Shown: one piece after another, positions 17,069 through 26,003 of the stretch
Numbering within the stretch: the stretch's first letter is position 1
Layout: every line of letters starts with the position of its first letter
DNA from: JAHDCJ01 sp039028895
Lineage (GTDB): Bacteria; Bacteroidota; Bacteroidia; Chitinophagales; Saprospiraceae
Length of the DNA stretch: 64,000 nucleotides
Assembly: GCA_039028895.1 (NCBI GenBank)
Contig: JBCCHF010000014.1
Coordinates: 1-64,000 of the forward strand
Reading direction: 5' to 3'
The notes under the pieces: generated by a model
What the model saw: the letters and a program-made list of their open reading frames with translations, nothing else
Told to the model about the DNA's origin: nothing
Database searches by the model: none
Translations under genes and position numbers: made by a program

Positions 17069-19807
17069 ATGTATGTAATTCGCGTCGTTTTACTTTTTGC
17101 AATACTATGGATTTCAGAAGAGGCTATATGCCGAAACTGTTTTGACTTACCCCCTTCCAGTATTCATCCGGACTCGGCACATGCTCATTACAATTACGGA
17201 AGAAATGCCTGGTTGGAAAAAGACTATGCATCAGCAATCGATCATTGGGACCAGGGCGGAAAAATCTGGAAATGCCTGGGCGAAGAAAACCTTGAATATT
17301 CAAAATGCATTCATAATATCGGCTACCTCTTTAAAGAACAACAAAGTTATGAACTTGCTTTTAAATTCCTGGATAGCGCGAGGGTAATAAGGAAGAATCT
17401 TGCTTCCCCCAAATATTATTATTTAGGGACGAGTTATTTTAATCTCGCCGAGATTCTGGCCAATGATCATGCTGATTATTTTAATGCCATCGATTATTAT
17501 TACAATGCAATATCTTGTTTTGAAGAAGCCTTAAAATATGGTGCGGACCCCTCAAAAGTGGAAGATAATGTAGCAAAAGCACTCAATAATATAGGAACCA
17601 TATATAATGATATCCTACAACCTGAAAATGCACTTATTGCTTTAAATAAATCGCTTAATATTCCTGACAGAACGATTTCAAACAAAGCGAAAATATACCA
17701 CAATTCTGGTAATGCTTATGACGACCTGGGTGAATACGAAAATGCGATTAAAGCCTATAAAACTGCTTTACAATATTACATCGAAGCAGAAGAGATGAAT
17801 GAAGCTATAGGTGTACTAAATAACATAGGAGTCACCTACAGAAAAGTTAAAGCATTTGACAATGCTATTCGGTATTTAAATCAAGGCCTGGAAACTTGTG
17901 ATACCTTAATTGGAGCGGACATAAATAAGCGGAGAGCAGATTTATTCCACAACTTGGGCGATGTTCATTTTGATAAAAAAGAGTGGCGATTAGCTTTAAG
18001 GAATTATCAAAAGTCAGTACAATTTTTTGAACCAGACCTCTTTAACCGTTATCAACCAGACTATGATTTTAGTGGAATTCAGGTAAAGGACGAATCTAAA
18101 ATGGACTTACTGATCTTTCTGGGAGGAGAAGCCAATACGTTGTTCCAAATCTATTCGGAAGATAGAAACAAGTCTGACCTGCAAGCTGCGACTAAGTTGT
18201 TCGAATTTTGTAATAGGATAGCAGGTGATATGAAAGATGGTCTTAATGACAGGGAATCCAAATTATTCCTGGTTAATAAATTTCGTCCTTTGGTGGAAAG
18301 CACCATAGAAGCGGCATATCATAATAATGATTTTGAATTAGCATTTGAATTTGCCGAGAAAAACAAATCACTTGTCCTGCTTTCCAAAACCCAGGAGATA
18401 TCAAAAATTAGAAACAATGAGAGCAATAAACTACTATTTGAAGAGCTAATTAAAATGGAGAAGGAGAACTTTGATATCGAGCAGATTCTTTCCAAGATGC
18501 AAAGGGAGGACGATCCTTCCCTTTTTGACAATTTAATTTATCAAAAAGTCGAATTATCGGAAGAAATGGACAAAATGAGAGCTAAGCTCGAGAAAGAATC
18601 CTATGCTATATCAAGGCTGGAAAGTGAAAAAGCACAGGCATCGCTCGAAATTATTCAACAGCAGCTTTTGGACAGGAATACCTTGTTAATTGAATATTTT
18701 GTTGGGGCAAGAAATTTATTCATTTTTAAAGTCAGTTCCAGGTCAATTGATCTATTCCAGATACCAAAAGAAAACCTAAATCTGTATGGTATTGTTTCCC
18801 GATTAAATTCTTCTATAATGAAAGACGAACATTCTGATTTTGTCAAATCGGCTGCGTCTTTATACGATATACTATTGGATTCGGTATTGAAGGATTCTAA
18901 ACGATATGAGAATCTGATTATTATCCCTGATTCATTCTTATATGCTTTACCCTTTGAAACCTTGCTCAAGTCTCCACCGAAGATTGAGGGATATGGAGAC
19001 TATAGCGTTCACAATCTCGATTATCTGATTAAAGACCATGCTGTCACTTATGGTTATTCAGCCAATGTGCTTGTTAGCAGCCGCCAACTTTCTAATAAGG
19101 AAAAAAGATTGATCCCTTTTATAAGCTTCGCTCCTGATTTTGGAAATAATTCTGGTAATCCCTTATCTAAAGATCCATTGCCATATTCGATCGATGAAGC
19201 TGACCAAACAGCAGGATTATTCCGAAAAGGCAAATCGATGACTGGTCTAAATGTTACTAAATCCGTTTTTTTAGAATTAGGTATTATTGCAAGGGGAATT
19301 TTGCTTGCAACGCATGCTATTGCAGATGACCAACAAGAATTCGGTAGCAGGGTGTTTTTTTCCAATGGTGATTCTATTACGCTTGCCGAAATACAATTTG
19401 TACAATTTAATGCAGACTATATCATATTAAGCGCTTGTCAAAGTGGTAGCGGTAGACTTACAGCAGGGGAAGGCGTCAATTCCATAGCCCGGGGATTCCG
19501 CCTTGGTGGTATTCCCAGTACAACGATGACGCTTTGGGAACAAAATGACGAAGCGGCTTCAAGGATTGTCATTGAATACATAAAACGATTAAAAAAGGGA
19601 AAAAGTAAAGACGAGGCATTAAGACAGGCTAAATTGGATTATTTGAATGAAACCTCAAACCCTATACCCCGTTATTGGTCGGCATTCATTCACATGGGAG
19701 ACAGCAGGCCGGTTTACAATAACTTCTTTACACGGAGCCAATATTTTCTGATTTGTTTATTGCTCGTATTGTTATTGGCGGTTGGAATAAGAAGAACGGC
19801 TAATTGA
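17069..19807 (+). CDS. TPR-CHAT (caspase-like) protease, membrane-anchored
   Basis: The ATG start giving MYVIRVVLLFAILWISEEA is preferred to the in-frame TTG 9 bp upstream; both leave a signal peptide. TPR repeats run from about residue 40 to 330 (EYENAIKAYKTALQYY, AFDNAIRYLNQGLETC). A charged coiled coil follows (about 440-530). The CHAT protease domain (about 600-870) has the expected His/Cys dyad: His749 in LLATHAIADD and Cys790 in ILSACQSGSG, with the usual GEGVNSIARGFRLGG after it. A membrane helix ends the protein (YFLICLLLVLLLAVGI). CHAT proteins are relatives of caspases and separase used in signalling and conflict systems. The predicted export and C-terminal anchor place this one in the envelope. 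Confidence 0.9.
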   Translation: MYVIRVVLLFAILWISEEAICRNCFDLPPSSIHPDSAHAHYNYGRNAWLEKDYASAIDHWDQGGKIWKCLGEENLEYSKCIHNIGYLFKEQQSYELAFKFLDSARVIRKNLASPKYYYLGTSYFNLAEILANDHADYFNAIDYYYNAISCFEEALKYGADPSKVEDNVAKALNNIGTIYNDILQPENALIALNKSLNIPDRTISNKAKIYHNSGNAYDDLGEYENAIKAYKTALQYYIEAEEMNEAIGVLNNIGVTYRKVKAFDNAIRYLNQGLETCDTLIGADINKRRADLFHNLGDVHFDKKEWRLALRNYQKSVQFFEPDLFNRYQPDYDFSGIQVKDESKMDLLIFLGGEANTLFQIYSEDRNKSDLQAATKLFEFCNRIAGDMKDGLNDRESKLFLVNKFRPLVESTIEAAYHNNDFELAFEFAEKNKSLVLLSKTQEISKIRNNESNKLLFEELIKMEKENFDIEQILSKMQREDDPSLFDNLIYQKVELSEEMDKMRAKLEKESYAISRLESEKAQASLEIIQQQLLDRNTLLIEYFVGARNLFIFKVSSRSIDLFQIPKENLNLYGIVSRLNSSIMKDEHSDFVKSAASLYDILLDSVLKDSKRYENLIIIPDSFLYALPFETLLKSPPKIEGYGDYSVHNLDYLIKDHAVTYGYSANVLVSSRQLSNKEKRLIPFISFAPDFGNNSGNPLSKDPLPYSIDEADQTAGLFRKGKSMTGLNVTKSVFLELGIIARGILLATHAIADDQQEFGSRVFFSNGDSITLAEIQFVQFNADYIILSACQSGSGRLTAGEGVNSIARGFRLGGIPSTTMTLWEQNDEAASRIVIEYIKRLKKGKSKDEALRQAKLDYLNETSNPIPRYWSAFIHMGDSRPVYNNFFTRSQYFLICLLLVLLLAVGIRRTAN

Positions 19808-19938
19808 AATTACAGCTCAACTTATTTAGCTAGCAGAAAAATTACCTTTTAACTTGCAGTGCACTGCATTTAGCAAAGCAAAATATTCATTCTGAGACAT
19901 TACCAGCATTAAACTATGGAGAAGCTCAAATTAGAGAA

Positions 19939-21885
19939 TCAAGGGTTTGGTCCACGAGGTGGGACCGGGTCGTCAAAACCCATTTCCTGAGTAAATTGAT
20001 TTGAAAATGTTTTATTCGGATTGAGCTGCCGATAGCTGTTCAACCAGGCATCCGCTCCTTGAAAAAGGGATTGAATATCGTAATTGTTCTTTTTCAAATT
20101 ACCGAAATTCAGACCCCAGTGGATTCTAAGATTCTTTGGGAATTTTGCCTGCATCTTTTCACGAATTTCAATTACTGTTTGTTCCCATTTATTAGTTTTT
20201 AGTAAAAAAGGAATCTCAAAGCAAACAAACAGATTAGTCCCCGCGTCAGGATGGCCTGTTGGGTATGGACCAAACTGGGACAAAAAGGCAGTAGATTCAC
20301 CAACAAATCGGATGCTGATAGGCGCTGTGATGTACATTTTATTGGAGGATGACCTCAAATCTTTAATGATACTGAATAAGTATTCAGCAGCCGGACGTAA
20401 CTCGCGCACAGGAAGCGTCACTTCTAAAGCAAGCCCTTTAATGTTTTTTGGACGAGGGGTGAGAAATACCCTATAACTACGGTTGAGGTAATTATTTTTA
20501 TCTCTCATCGCTCGAAGCGCTTTGTTTAGTAATTTTCTAATTCTTTGCCATTTATTAGCCTTGACTAAACATCCTTTAGCAATCATACCTAACATTAAAC
20601 TACCAGTTCCAATAAGCAGCTTCCAATTGCGTTTACCTTCACTCTTGGTTCGGATCGTGGTCTTGTTTGTCCGCATACGGCGGGTCACAATACAATAATG
20701 TCGATTGTTTTGAGCGTAAGGATTCACCAGTAAGTTATAATCTATCGTCCTGTCTTTGGATAGGTATTGAGATAGATTGGCTTCAAGTTCATCAAGTTCG
20801 GTATTAAGCCAAGATTCCTTTCTGCTTTCTTCCAACTTATTGGCCTGATCTACTTCAAGCACCAGGGAGTAGATTAAACCCATTGATCCCATGCTCACTA
20901 AAACTGAACGGAATAGGTCATCATCCTGTTTTAGAATAATGGGGTGCCGTCCTTGCCCATATTCAGCGTCAAAAGCAGCTTTATTAGTAATACCGTTTAA
21001 ATTTTCCGATCTAGAATTTAAAACAGCGGGCTCAATTCTCATTATCTGACCGTCTCCTGTAACAATTAATAAAGATCTTACCATATCAGGGATTGGGCCC
21101 ATATCATGACGAGATCCATGGGTGGAAGTTGAAATTGCACCAATTATAGTCTGAGCGTCGTAGGCCCCCATTGTTTTTAATGCAAGTCCTTTCCTATTTA
21201 ATTTTCGGTTTAGCCTGGAGAGGCTAATGCCTGATTGGACCTCAACAAGATTTGTGGCGTTTGGATAACGCAATAGTGGATACGAATTGTTATTTTTTTT
21301 GAGTAAAACAAAAGGTTGACCTGGGCTTAATACGTTATTCAACTTTGTTGGAAGGACTAAGTAACCTGTTTGGCTCAATTTTAAAATATTTGAAAAAGAA
21401 TGTCCTGAACCAACCATTCTTATTGAAGTACCAGCTGCAATTGCATCCTTCACTGCATTTTTGAGCATAATAAGTGTGGAGGCCTTGTAGATCCGACTAG
21501 CTGTAATTTCCTGGTTTTTTATGTGGTTGACCCATTTTTTTCCGGTTACAAATTGGCTACTTCCTGAAAGGCTAGCCATAATGTTTTCAAATTCAATCTG
21601 TTCTTCTGCCTCCTTTTCTTCTTCAGAAAATGCAAGTTCCTCATATTTTTCTTCTAAATACTCTTGTCCTACCTGTTCGAATGCATCGCTATGGGAATCA
21701 TCCATAAATATCTCCCAAAGGGCTTTTTGGGCATCTGACATTTGACCTTCTTCTATGTCAGCAGGGGGGGGCACTAAGCCAGCAGCATTTAATGGGGAAT
21801 CTGTACTTTTTTCATCCTCAACTTTACGAATCAGTTCCCATATTTTAGGTGTGATAGGGTAATTTTCTTTTGTATTTCTGGGCAT
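19939..21885 (-). CDS. FAD-dependent sugar-lactone oxidase-like protein (VAO family)
   Basis: The 648-residue protein has an FAD-binding PCMH domain (about 128-315). It includes IRMVGSGHSFSN, whose His162 sits where VAO-family aldonolactone oxidases attach FAD covalently, and the flavin-contacting ISTSTHGSRHD. A C-terminal domain of the D-arabinono-1,4-lactone oxidase type ends with LRIHWGLNFGNLKK. Such enzymes oxidise aldonolactones or alditols with oxygen; the substrate here is unknown. An acidic N-terminal extension of about 115 residues (EYLEEKYEELAFSEEE) is not part of the family core, and there is no signal peptide. The lipase-like gene lies 104 bp upstream on the same strand. Confidence 0.85.
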   Translation of the reverse strand: MPRNTKENYPITPKIWELIRKVEDEKSTDSPLNAAGLVPPPADIEEGQMSDAQKALWEIFMDDSHSDAFEQVGQEYLEEKYEELAFSEEEKEAEEQIEFENIMASLSGSSQFVTGKKWVNHIKNQEITASRIYKASTLIMLKNAVKDAIAAGTSIRMVGSGHSFSNILKLSQTGYLVLPTKLNNVLSPGQPFVLLKKNNNSYPLLRYPNATNLVEVQSGISLSRLNRKLNRKGLALKTMGAYDAQTIIGAISTSTHGSRHDMGPIPDMVRSLLIVTGDGQIMRIEPAVLNSRSENLNGITNKAAFDAEYGQGRHPIILKQDDDLFRSVLVSMGSMGLIYSLVLEVDQANKLEESRKESWLNTELDELEANLSQYLSKDRTIDYNLLVNPYAQNNRHYCIVTRRMRTNKTTIRTKSEGKRNWKLLIGTGSLMLGMIAKGCLVKANKWQRIRKLLNKALRAMRDKNNYLNRSYRVFLTPRPKNIKGLALEVTLPVRELRPAAEYLFSIIKDLRSSSNKMYITAPISIRFVGESTAFLSQFGPYPTGHPDAGTNLFVCFEIPFLLKTNKWEQTVIEIREKMQAKFPKNLRIHWGLNFGNLKKNNYDIQSLFQGADAWLNSYRQLNPNKTFSNQFTQEMGFDDPVPPRGPNP

Positions 21886-21989
21886 AACTTAGATAGTTAA
21901 TTTTGCAATTATTATTAAAAATCAAAGACTACTTTGGATTTAATGAGCTACAGTTGAGTTTTGCTTATACATCTTCAAACTGAAGAATT

Positions 21990-23171
21990 TTATATTTGTT
22001 TTATTGAACCACCAAGCGATTGAAACCAATCGGATGTTCCATTAACTTTTTGTAATGTAGCTTCATCACATTCAAAAAATCTCTTAATGATATTTTGAAC
22101 TCTTCCATTATTCAAAAAGAAGGCATGCCAGTCATTCATGATTAGATGGGAATTCCATCTTGTTTCAATGGGTTTACTGGCTATGTCGATGGTGACAATC
22201 GAATCTTTAAAAACTGTAGAGCTATTATGGTGAACCGTACCGTCTCCTTCTTGTGAGTAATGGGCTTCATCAAAATTGAAATAGTTCTTGATTCTCCCGT
22301 TAGAACAGGTATCCTTTATAGGTAGGGTTTCCAGAGTTTTTTCGTTCGAACCTACTAAAACGATTAATTTTTTCAGGATACGTTTATCCATTTTCCCAAA
22401 ATCAAAAATACTATTGTGTTTGTCATTTCGAATTTTCTTAAGCTCTTTAAATCGAAATTCCATTAAGCTATTCTTAGCTTTTGCTCTTGTAGTAGAAGGA
22501 GATAATTCATGCTGCCAATATGATTTGAAGTTGAAAAAATCATTGACGAGCGATTGGTCCTTAAATTTAAAAGAGTTCTTATACACTCCTGATAATTCAT
22601 AAATGGAGGGAAAAGTTCTTGCAACCTTTCTAAAATCATCACTCGAATTGAAAAAAAATGAACGGCCAACCACCAGGTTATACGCTGCCTCAAGAGATCC
22701 TAAAAATGGAGGATTACAAAAGATGGTTTTGTCAATATAGGTTTCAACTTCATTGTTTTGATGGAGCATTTTGATAAAACTGGACAGTACTAATCCGCCC
22801 ATACTATGTGTGAGGAAATAGAATTTTTTGGTGTTGCCAAATTTTTTCCCCAATCGCTTCACAAATGCCAATAGTTTATGTGCATTTGTTTGATTAGACA
22901 ACCTCCAATCGTAACCAAAAATGAAAACTTTGAAACCATTCCCGCGTAGCATGTCAATGATTTCTGAATATGCCAGGTCCTCAACATCTGAAGGGTTAAT
23001 TAAAAAGTCTAATTTTTGATCGGAAAACCCATCTCTTTTAAGCCCAATATCTCTAATTCGTTTAAAGTATTTTTTAAACCCAGAGAAAACTGTTTTAAAA
23101 TCCTTTTCATTCGTATTTGATAATGTTGTCCCTTGTATTCCAGGGATAAAAATTACAGGAAGTTTGCTCAT
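21990..23171 (-). CDS. LCAT-like alpha/beta hydrolase (lipase/acyltransferase)
   Basis: The start MSKLPVIFIPGIQGTTLSN carries the oxyanion-side PGIxGT motif of lecithin:cholesterol acyltransferase-like hydrolases. It is followed by FGYDWRLSN (about 85-93) and the nucleophile elbow FLTHSMGGLV with Ser123 (GHSxG-like). A His in the C-terminal NDWHAFFLNN block is a candidate third triad member, and the Asp may be in the EGDGTVHHNS segment. There is no signal peptide, so the 393-residue protein is probably cytoplasmic. It likely acts on an ester lipid, with the substrate unknown. It may share a transcript with the flavoprotein gene downstream. Confidence 0.8.
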   Translation of the reverse strand: MSKLPVIFIPGIQGTTLSNTNEKDFKTVFSGFKKYFKRIRDIGLKRDGFSDQKLDFLINPSDVEDLAYSEIIDMLRGNGFKVFIFGYDWRLSNQTNAHKLLAFVKRLGKKFGNTKKFYFLTHSMGGLVLSSFIKMLHQNNEVETYIDKTIFCNPPFLGSLEAAYNLVVGRSFFFNSSDDFRKVARTFPSIYELSGVYKNSFKFKDQSLVNDFFNFKSYWQHELSPSTTRAKAKNSLMEFRFKELKKIRNDKHNSIFDFGKMDKRILKKLIVLVGSNEKTLETLPIKDTCSNGRIKNYFNFDEAHYSQEGDGTVHHNSSTVFKDSIVTIDIASKPIETRWNSHLIMNDWHAFFLNNGRVQNIIKRFFECDEATLQKVNGTSDWFQSLGGSIKQI

Positions 23172-23394
23172 TTTAGGGAAATTTTAAAGACTGGAATAAT
23201 CTTCTACAATTGTTTCTAATAATAAGCTTAATCAAGTAATAACAGCAAATAATGTTTCGAACAAAAATGTTAGAAAATCGTCTGGAAAAATTGAATGATT
23301 GTCCTGTGAATAAACTAGTAGCCTTACAGTAAACTCAGTGTTTTAAAGGGAATATATAATGGTCTTAACTGAATGTAACCTTAATCATTTTCGT

Positions 23395-25311
23395 TCAAAT
23401 CGCCTTAAAATCCTGAATCAATAATCGAACAGTCGTCCCATGACTGGAGTCGATCTGTAATTGGGCTTTGAGTTTTTGGGCGAAAGCCTCAATCAGTTTA
23501 TGCCCGAATGACCCTTTTAGTTTTTCAGTGGTATGTTCTGCCATACCGACACCGTCGTCTTTGACTTCCAGAAGAAGGTTTTCTTCTTGTTTCTGGAGAC
23601 TGACATTGATTTGGCCTTCGCGGTTTTCCGGAAAGGCATGTTTTAGGGAATTGCTTAACAGCTCATTGAGGATCAAGCCAAGCGGTATCAACGTATCTAC
23701 ATCCAACGTCATAGGTTCGACCTCGCTTTTAAACTTGACCTGGTCTTGCTTGATATTATAGGAATTGAATAAACTGGTGCCCAATTTGTCGATGTAGTCT
23801 GAAACGGCTATCCCGGTCAGGTTCTCTGATTGATAAAGGTTTTGATGGATGAGCGCCATTGATTGGACTCGATTTCGGCCCTCCTGCATGCTTTCGAGAG
23901 CTTTGTTGTCTTCAATGTATTTAGACTGCCAGTTAAGCAGGCTGGAAATTACCTGTAAATTGTTTTTTACCCGGTGGTGGATTTCCTTCAGTAGAATCTC
24001 TTTTTCGGAAAGGGCTTTTTCGATTACTGTTTTTTGTGCAGCGAGTGTGCGATTGGTTCTTGATTTAAAATAAAGAAACCAGAAGGCCACCAAAGCCAGT
24101 ATTATACCTGCAACTGCCAAAACAGAAAATAGTACCCTTGCCTGAGCGGATTTTGCCAAAGCCAATTCACTTTGCGCCAATTCTTCATCTTTTTTGGCCG
24201 TTTCAAACTTCACCTCCAGTTCATCCATGTTTTTTTGTACTTCGACAGAATTTAGACTGTCCATGGTTTGGTGGTATTTCTTTAGGTAGGGAAAAGCCTC
24301 TGCAATGTTATTGTTTTCTTCATGAGTATCCTGAATGAGCTTGTAAAGTTTGGCTTCAGGGCCCGCATTACTTTCGGTTGCCAAAGTATAAGTTAACGCA
24401 TTTTGATAGGCTTCAATAGCTCCGGGATAATCCCCATTTTTACGCTTGGTGTCTCCAAGATATGCATAGGTTTCGATCAGGCTAAAATTGTTATTGGCAT
24501 TTTTGTGAAAAGGAATGATATCTTCCACTTGTCTAATGATCTCATCAGGGTCCATGTTCCCGAATTGAAAAAGTGAACTATGAAATCTATTGGATTGCAA
24601 CGCGCCCTTTCTCCCTTGTATAAATTGAAGATATTCCTCACTGGCTCCTGAGTATTTTTCCAGCATATCATTGGAGAGATAAAATTTCAGTCGTTCTGCC
24701 AGTACCCAGCCATAATCCATCCGGTTGCCTCTTTCCTTAGTCAGTTCATAAGCTATCTGGATGTGTCCTTCTGCTTTGGAATTATCATTTTGTGCGGAAA
24801 ATAACCTGTACATGAATAAATTGGTTTCCCATGTCATATAGTTTTTCCCGATTGCTTTGAAAGCCCTTTCTGCTTCCGTGTAGGCCAGGAAAGCAGAGTC
24901 GTATTTTAGCTCATAATAGTAAATATTCCCAAGGCCATTATAGACCTGACCCAACCATGATTTTACATCATGTTCCTTGGCTAATTGGAGTGCCTCAATG
25001 TTAAGTTGCTTTTGTTTTTCCTGGTTGCCTTTATATTGGTAACGCTGACTGAGTCGATGAAGTGATGCAATTTCACCTTTTACAAATTTCAGTTTCCTGG
25101 AAAGTTCCAGGGCCTCCTCGAGAGCAACCATCATACTATCGGTACTGACCATCATATACTTACGCGCCAGGTCATGCATCTTCCATACCTTGGAGGTGTC
25201 ATCATCAGCACTCATGATTACCTGCTTCAGGCTGTCGAGGTTAGACTGCCCGTAAACCAGGCTGCCGCCACAAAAAAGGATTAGAAAGCTGAATATAAAA
25301 AATCGTTTCAT
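23395..25311 (-). CDS. TPR-containing HisKA_2 sensor histidine kinase (copy A)
   Basis: The 638-residue protein has a signal peptide (FFIFSFLILFCGGSLVYG), about 300 residues of TPR-like helices in the periplasm (GDYPGAIEAYQNALTY) and a membrane helix near 392-412 (VLFSVLAVAGIILALVAFW). A HisKA_2 dimerisation domain has KEIHHRVKNNLQVISSLL (His446 before the Arg), followed by a HATPase with LILNELLSNSLKHAFPE and VKDDGVGM. It is a close paralogue of the kinase encoded just beyond the response regulator. The gene lies 38 bp downstream of the regulator gene in what looks like a three-gene operon. Confidence 0.93.
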   Translation of the reverse strand: MKRFFIFSFLILFCGGSLVYGQSNLDSLKQVIMSADDDTSKVWKMHDLARKYMMVSTDSMMVALEEALELSRKLKFVKGEIASLHRLSQRYQYKGNQEKQKQLNIEALQLAKEHDVKSWLGQVYNGLGNIYYYELKYDSAFLAYTEAERAFKAIGKNYMTWETNLFMYRLFSAQNDNSKAEGHIQIAYELTKERGNRMDYGWVLAERLKFYLSNDMLEKYSGASEEYLQFIQGRKGALQSNRFHSSLFQFGNMDPDEIIRQVEDIIPFHKNANNNFSLIETYAYLGDTKRKNGDYPGAIEAYQNALTYTLATESNAGPEAKLYKLIQDTHEENNNIAEAFPYLKKYHQTMDSLNSVEVQKNMDELEVKFETAKKDEELAQSELALAKSAQARVLFSVLAVAGIILALVAFWFLYFKSRTNRTLAAQKTVIEKALSEKEILLKEIHHRVKNNLQVISSLLNWQSKYIEDNKALESMQEGRNRVQSMALIHQNLYQSENLTGIAVSDYIDKLGTSLFNSYNIKQDQVKFKSEVEPMTLDVDTLIPLGLILNELLSNSLKHAFPENREGQINVSLQKQEENLLLEVKDDGVGMAEHTTEKLKGSFGHKLIEAFAQKLKAQLQIDSSHGTTVRLLIQDFKAI

Positions 25312-25349
25312 TGACAGGGGTATTTATATCTGAAGGGATCTCTAAACGA

Positions 25350-25991
25350 TTAACTCATCGTATTTCTGAGCCAGGTGATGGCCTCAACCCTGGTCTCGAC
25401 ATCCAGTTTGTCGTATAAATGCTTAATATGTGTTTTTACGGTATTCGGACTGATAAAATGCTTTTCCGCAATTTGCCTGTTGGTGTTTCCATCATAGATG
25501 TCGCAAAGGATCTCAAATTCTTTTTGGGTCAATTTTGACAAGAGTTTGCTGTTCAGTTTTTCCATGTCGAAATTATGCGGATAATGCATTTGCGAAAAAT
25601 TGAATAACGCAATTTCAAGTGTTGAAAAAAGGTCAGTTTCATCAAAAGGTTTCATGATATAACCCATTGGACGTGTTACCTTGGCGCGGTTGATCGTATT
25701 TTTATCACCATATGAAGTCAGGTAAATAAATGGGATTTCATATTTCGACTTAATGATATGGGCGATGTCAATGCCATCTTTTTCATCATCGAGGTTGATG
25801 TCCAGCAACACAACGTCAGGACAATTATATTTCAGCTCGTATAAAGCCTTTTCAGAGTTATAAGCGATCCCGGAGACCTGATAGTCGATCCCTTCAAGAA
25901 TACTTGCAATATCATTGGCGATGGGGACTTCGTCTTCCACAATCAGAACCCGAATTTCTGACATAGCTATTGGTTTTGATATGATACTCAT
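25350..25991 (-). CDS. LuxR/NarL-family response regulator
   Basis: The receiver domain has LIVEDE and Asp64 in VVLLDINLDD, with the Thr/Lys pair in IYLTSYGD and YIMKPF. The C-terminal GerE-type HTH reads LTQKEFEILCDIYDGNTNRQIAEK, then SPNTVKTHIKHLYDKL. As listed it has 213 residues; the internal ATG at 25964 (MSEIRVLIVEDE, 204 residues) places the receiver at the usual distance from the start and is an equally good choice. The gene sits between two paralogous TPR kinases, 12 bp after one and 38 bp before the other, so both probably signal to it. It is the closest candidate in the window for binding the CACCCCT/AGGGGTG palindromes at 31.7 and 36.5 kb, which resemble paired NarL-type half-sites. 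Confidence 0.93.
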   Translation of the reverse strand: MSIISKPIAMSEIRVLIVEDEVPIANDIASILEGIDYQVSGIAYNSEKALYELKYNCPDVVLLDINLDDEKDGIDIAHIIKSKYEIPFIYLTSYGDKNTINRAKVTRPMGYIMKPFDETDLFSTLEIALFNFSQMHYPHNFDMEKLNSKLLSKLTQKEFEILCDIYDGNTNRQIAEKHFISPNTVKTHIKHLYDKLDVETRVEAITWLRNTMS

Positions 25992-26003
25992 GGATAATAT
26001 AGA

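Noticed and set aside
17060..17071. TTG as start of the TPR-CHAT gene
   Set aside because: An ATG three codons later gives the same signal peptide; TTG starts are uncommon in this group.
19855..19868. Perfect 14-bp palindrome TGCAGTGCACTGCA between convergent genes
   Set aside because: It has no loop or T tract, no second copy was noticed, and it is not near a start codon, so no function can be argued.
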